Under the pieces are notes generated by a model that searched no databases, was not told the DNA's origin, and was given only the letters and a program-made list of their open reading frames with translations. The translations under genes were made by a program, and so were the position numbers. From Phycicoccus avicenniae (GTDB taxonomy: Bacteria; Actinomycetota; Actinomycetes; Actinomycetales; Dermatophilaceae): DNA of 34,461 nucleotides. Shown in pieces: positions 32,872-34,461 of this stretch; positions within the stretch are counted from its first letter, which is position 1; each line of letters begins with the position of its first letter. Where the stretch lies: assembly GCF_018139485.1 (NCBI RefSeq), contig NZ_JAGSNF010000026.1, forward strand, positions 1-34,461, written 5' to 3'.

Positions 32872-33447
32872 TCAGAGGTCGGCGCGGTGGAAGTTCTGGA
32901 AGCTGCGGCTGGCCGTCGGACCACGCTGCCCCTGGTAGTGCGAGCCGTAGGCGGCCGATCCGTAGGGGTTCTCGCTCGGGCTGGAGAGACGGAAGAAGGC
33001 GAGCTGACCGATCTTCATCCCCGGCCACAGCATGATCGGCAAGGTCGCGACGTTCGACAGCTCGAGCGTCACGTGGCCGCTGAAACCGGGGTCGACGAAG
33101 CCGGCCGTCGCGTGGGTCAGCAGGCCCAGCCGGCCGAGGCTGGACTTGCCCTCGACCCGGGCCGCGAGGTCGTCGGGGAGGGTGATCTGCTCGAGCGTCG
33201 AGCCGAGGACGAACTCGCCCGGGTGCAGGACGAACCCCTCCATCGGGTCGACCTCGACGAAGCGGGTGAGGTCGGGCTGGTCCGCGGCCGGGTCGATGAC
33301 CTGGTACTTGTGGTTGTCGAAGAGCCGGAAGTACTTGTCGAGCCGGACGTCGACGCTGCTCGGCTGGATCATCGCCGGGTCCCACGGGTCGAGGCGGACC
33401 CGTCCCGCCTCGGTCTCGGCCCGGATGTCGCGGTCGGAGAGGAGCAC
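32872..33447 (-). CDS. dcd: dCTP deaminase (possibly bifunctional, dUMP-forming)
   Basis: This 191-residue enzyme deaminates dCTP to dUTP, supplying dUMP for thymidylate. Signature segments are [11 protein letters not shown] at the N-terminus, [11 protein letters not shown], the active-site [10 protein letters not shown], and [16 protein letters not shown] with the catalytic Glu. The closest characterised actinobacterial enzyme (Mycobacterium) both deaminates and dephosphorylates to dUMP; whether this one does cannot be decided by eye. The start is GTG at 33447 with no ribosome site; TAGCCT (33454-33459) ends six bases before it, so the mRNA is likely leaderless. It leads the dcd-cutA-hydrolase operon. 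Confidence 0.96.
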   Translation of the reverse strand: MLLSDRDIRAETEAGRVRLDPWDPAMIQPSSVDVRLDKYFRLFDNHKYQVIDPAADQPDLTRFVEVDPMEGFVLHPGEFVLGSTLEQITLPDDLAARVEGKSSLGRLGLLTHATAGFVDPGFSGHVTLELSNVATLPIMLWPGMKIGQLAFFRLSSPSENPYGSAAYGSHYQGQRGPTASRSFQNFHRADL

Positions 33448-33453
33448 GGCGAC

Positions 33454-33459
33454 AGGCTA
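33454..33459 (-). promoter_or_regulatory. Candidate -10 element for leaderless dcd mRNA
   Basis: Minus-strand TAGCCT lies six bases before the GTG start at 33447, and no Shine-Dalgarno sequence is present. Confidence 0.45.
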
Positions 33460-33554
33460 CCCGCGGGGTCGCTCCGGCGCGGGGAGGCCCGTGCGGGTGG
33501 ACACCGGTGGTGGGCTAGACTCACCGGCGCCGGGAGGGACATCTCGACCGGCAC

Positions 33555-33625
33555 GCCGGTGTAGCTCAATGGTAGAGCGCCAGCTTCCCAAGCTGGACAC
33601 GCGAGTTCGATTCTCGTCACCGGCT
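33555..33625 (+). tRNA. tRNA-Gly(CCC)
   Basis: This 71-nt tRNA has acceptor GCCGGTG/CACCGGC and discriminator T. The D arm is GCTC-AATGGTA-GAGC. The anticodon stem CCAGC/GCTGG encloses TTCCCAA, giving anticodon CCC. The T arm is GCGAG-TTCGATT-CTCGT. CCA follows directly and is encoded (33626-33628). Confidence 0.97.
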
Positions 33626-33635
33626 CCATCGCACC

Positions 33636-33661
33636 AGCCCCCGACGTCCGCGCCGGGGGCT
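33636..33661 (+). terminator. Terminator after tRNA-Gly
   Basis: An 8-bp perfect stem (33636-33643 with 33654-33661) and a 10-nt loop begin eight bases after the CCA end of the tRNA. From there to 33797 I see no gene. Confidence 0.55.
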
Positions 33662-33797
33662 TCGTCGTCGGGCAGGCCTGGCGGCGCCGGTCGAGTCGCG
33701 GGCCGGGACGTCGGCTCGTCGGCGACGACGCAGAGCACGTCATCGCGTCTCGACGGGCGTCGACACCGCGGTCGGGACCGTTGTCGGTGGTCGTCCG

Positions 33798-33803
33798 TAG
33801 AGT
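33798..33803 (+). promoter_or_regulatory. Candidate -10 element for a leaderless DUF222 mRNA
   Basis: TAGAGT lies six bases before the ATG at 33810, with no ribosome-binding site between them. Confidence 0.4.
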
Positions 33804-33809
33804 GGGTTC

Positions 33810-34461
33810 ATGGCAGGGGGACCAGGGATCGAGGGGCACCGCGAGGTGATCGCGGCGGCCACGTCGGCGCTGCGTGCGCTCCCTGGCGACCTGTGGCAGG
33901 CGGGGGGTCCCGGGCTCGGGGAGCTGGCCGGTGAGATCGGCGCGCTGCACCAGGCGTGCGAGGCCGCGACCGTCGCCGTCGTCCGTGAGGCCGTCGAGCG
34001 GGGAGAGCCCGGGAACGGCCCTCGTGCGCGGACGGCCGCGCACTGGCTGCGCAGCCACGCACCGACGTGGCGGACCGGGGGCGCCGGGCAGGTCGTCGCC
34101 GTCGCCGAGGCCTTCGCCGTCCCGGGCAACGCCCCCGTCAAGACCGCCGTCGAGTCCGGGCGGCTGCCCGTGACCTCCGCCGCGACCGTCGCCCGGCAGG
34201 TCGACCTGCTCCGTCCGCTGCTCGCCGACGGCGTCGAGGAGAGCGTCATCACCGGGATGGTCGACGTCGCCGCCGCCCACGGACCCGCCGCCTGCCGCCA
34301 GCTCCGCGCCGGGATCCTCGCCCGCCACGGCCGAGACGGGGTCCTCCAGGCCGAGCAGGACGCCGCCGCCCGCTTCGTCTCCCTCTCCCACCCCTCGGTC
34401 GACGCCACCGGCATCGCCGACTACCGCCTCACCCTCGACCCGGTCGGGCACGCCGCCCTCG
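33810..34461 (+). CDS. DUF222 (13E12 repeat) family protein, 3' end cut by window edge
   Basis: The reading frame stays open for 217 codons to the end of the window. Helical N-terminal sequence (IEGHREVIAAATSALRALPG, LGELAGEIGALHQACEAATV) is followed by RTAAHWLRSHAP, AVESGRLPVTSAATVARQVD and IADYRLTLDPVGHAAL, the usual order in DUF222 proteins of actinobacteria (13E12 repeat family of mycobacteria). Most relatives end in an HNH endonuclease domain, which would lie beyond this window and is not seen. These genes are multi-copy and behave like selfish or mobile elements. The ATG at 33810 fits a leaderless start. It lies about 180 bp downstream of tRNA-Gly. Confidence 0.85.
   Translation, partial: MAGGPGIEGHREVIAAATSALRALPGDLWQAGGPGLGELAGEIGALHQACEAATVAVVREAVERGEPGNGPRARTAAHWLRSHAPTWRTGGAGQVVAVAEAFAVPGNAPVKTAVESGRLPVTSAATVARQVDLLRPLLADGVEESVITGMVDVAAAHGPAACRQLRAGILARHGRDGVLQAEQDAAARFVSLSHPSVDATGIADYRLTLDPVGHAAL

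Overview
The window is very GC-rich DNA with strong G/C third-position bias, many GTG starts, hairpin terminators without U-tracts, and several apparently leaderless genes. This suggests a high-GC actinobacterium. The cold-shock, CutA, Dcd, LacI/ABC-sugar and DUF222 (13E12) genes fit Micrococcales best, but I cannot name a genus from the sequence alone.

Layout. (1) 1-6.1 kb: a polyol (sorbitol/mannitol-like) uptake and oxidation locus. It has a lipoprotein binding protein and two permeases on the minus strand, a divergent AraC-type regulator, and a long-chain mannitol dehydrogenase. No ATPase is encoded here. (2) 6.2-8.4 kb: a membrane-anchored class B-like penicillin-binding protein and a convergent cold-shock protein with a probable structured leader. 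(3) 8.7-11.4 kb: an orphan sugar-binding lipoprotein divergent from a LacI regulator, then a small cupin. (4) 11.5-12.7 kb: tRNA-Ser(TGA) with a decayed copy of its 3' half nearby, a small YtxH-like protein, and about 0.5 kb of hairpin-rich non-coding DNA. (5) 12.7-18.0 kb: the most unusual region, a tightly coupled four-gene operon encoding a cytoplasmic subtilase with six GGYWGGV repeats, an ECF-like sigma factor, a small soluble protein with an Ig/carboxypeptidase-regulatory-like C-terminus, and a TPR-CHAT caspase-like protease. (6) 18.1-19.6 kb: cysK-cysE, cysteine synthesis. (7) 20.0-24.1 kb: a membrane iron-sulfur oxidoreductase resembling mycobacterial EtfD, with an extra acidic tail of about 556 residues carrying nine DPWD(EP) motifs. 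(8) 24.4-28.0 kb: an OpuC/ProVWX-type osmoprotectant ABC transporter. (9) 28.1-31.7 kb: two MFS exporters flanking a DUF421 membrane protein. (10) 31.7-33.4 kb: dcd-cutA-hydrolase operon. (11) 33.5 kb to the end: tRNA-Gly(CCC) and the 5' part of a DUF222 (13E12) gene cut by the window edge.

How the parts work together. The polyol locus is a self-contained sense-import-oxidise module that probably borrows a shared ATPase. The subtilase-sigma-small protein-CHAT operon has the parts of a protease-controlled transcriptional switch: two proteases from different clans, a sigma factor, and a translationally coupled small partner that could be its anti-sigma factor. That function is inference. Intergenic tandem repeats (19, 26 and 15 bp units), in-gene repeats (21/42 bp and 165 bp) and a recurring TAnnnT-N6/7-start pattern are described separately.
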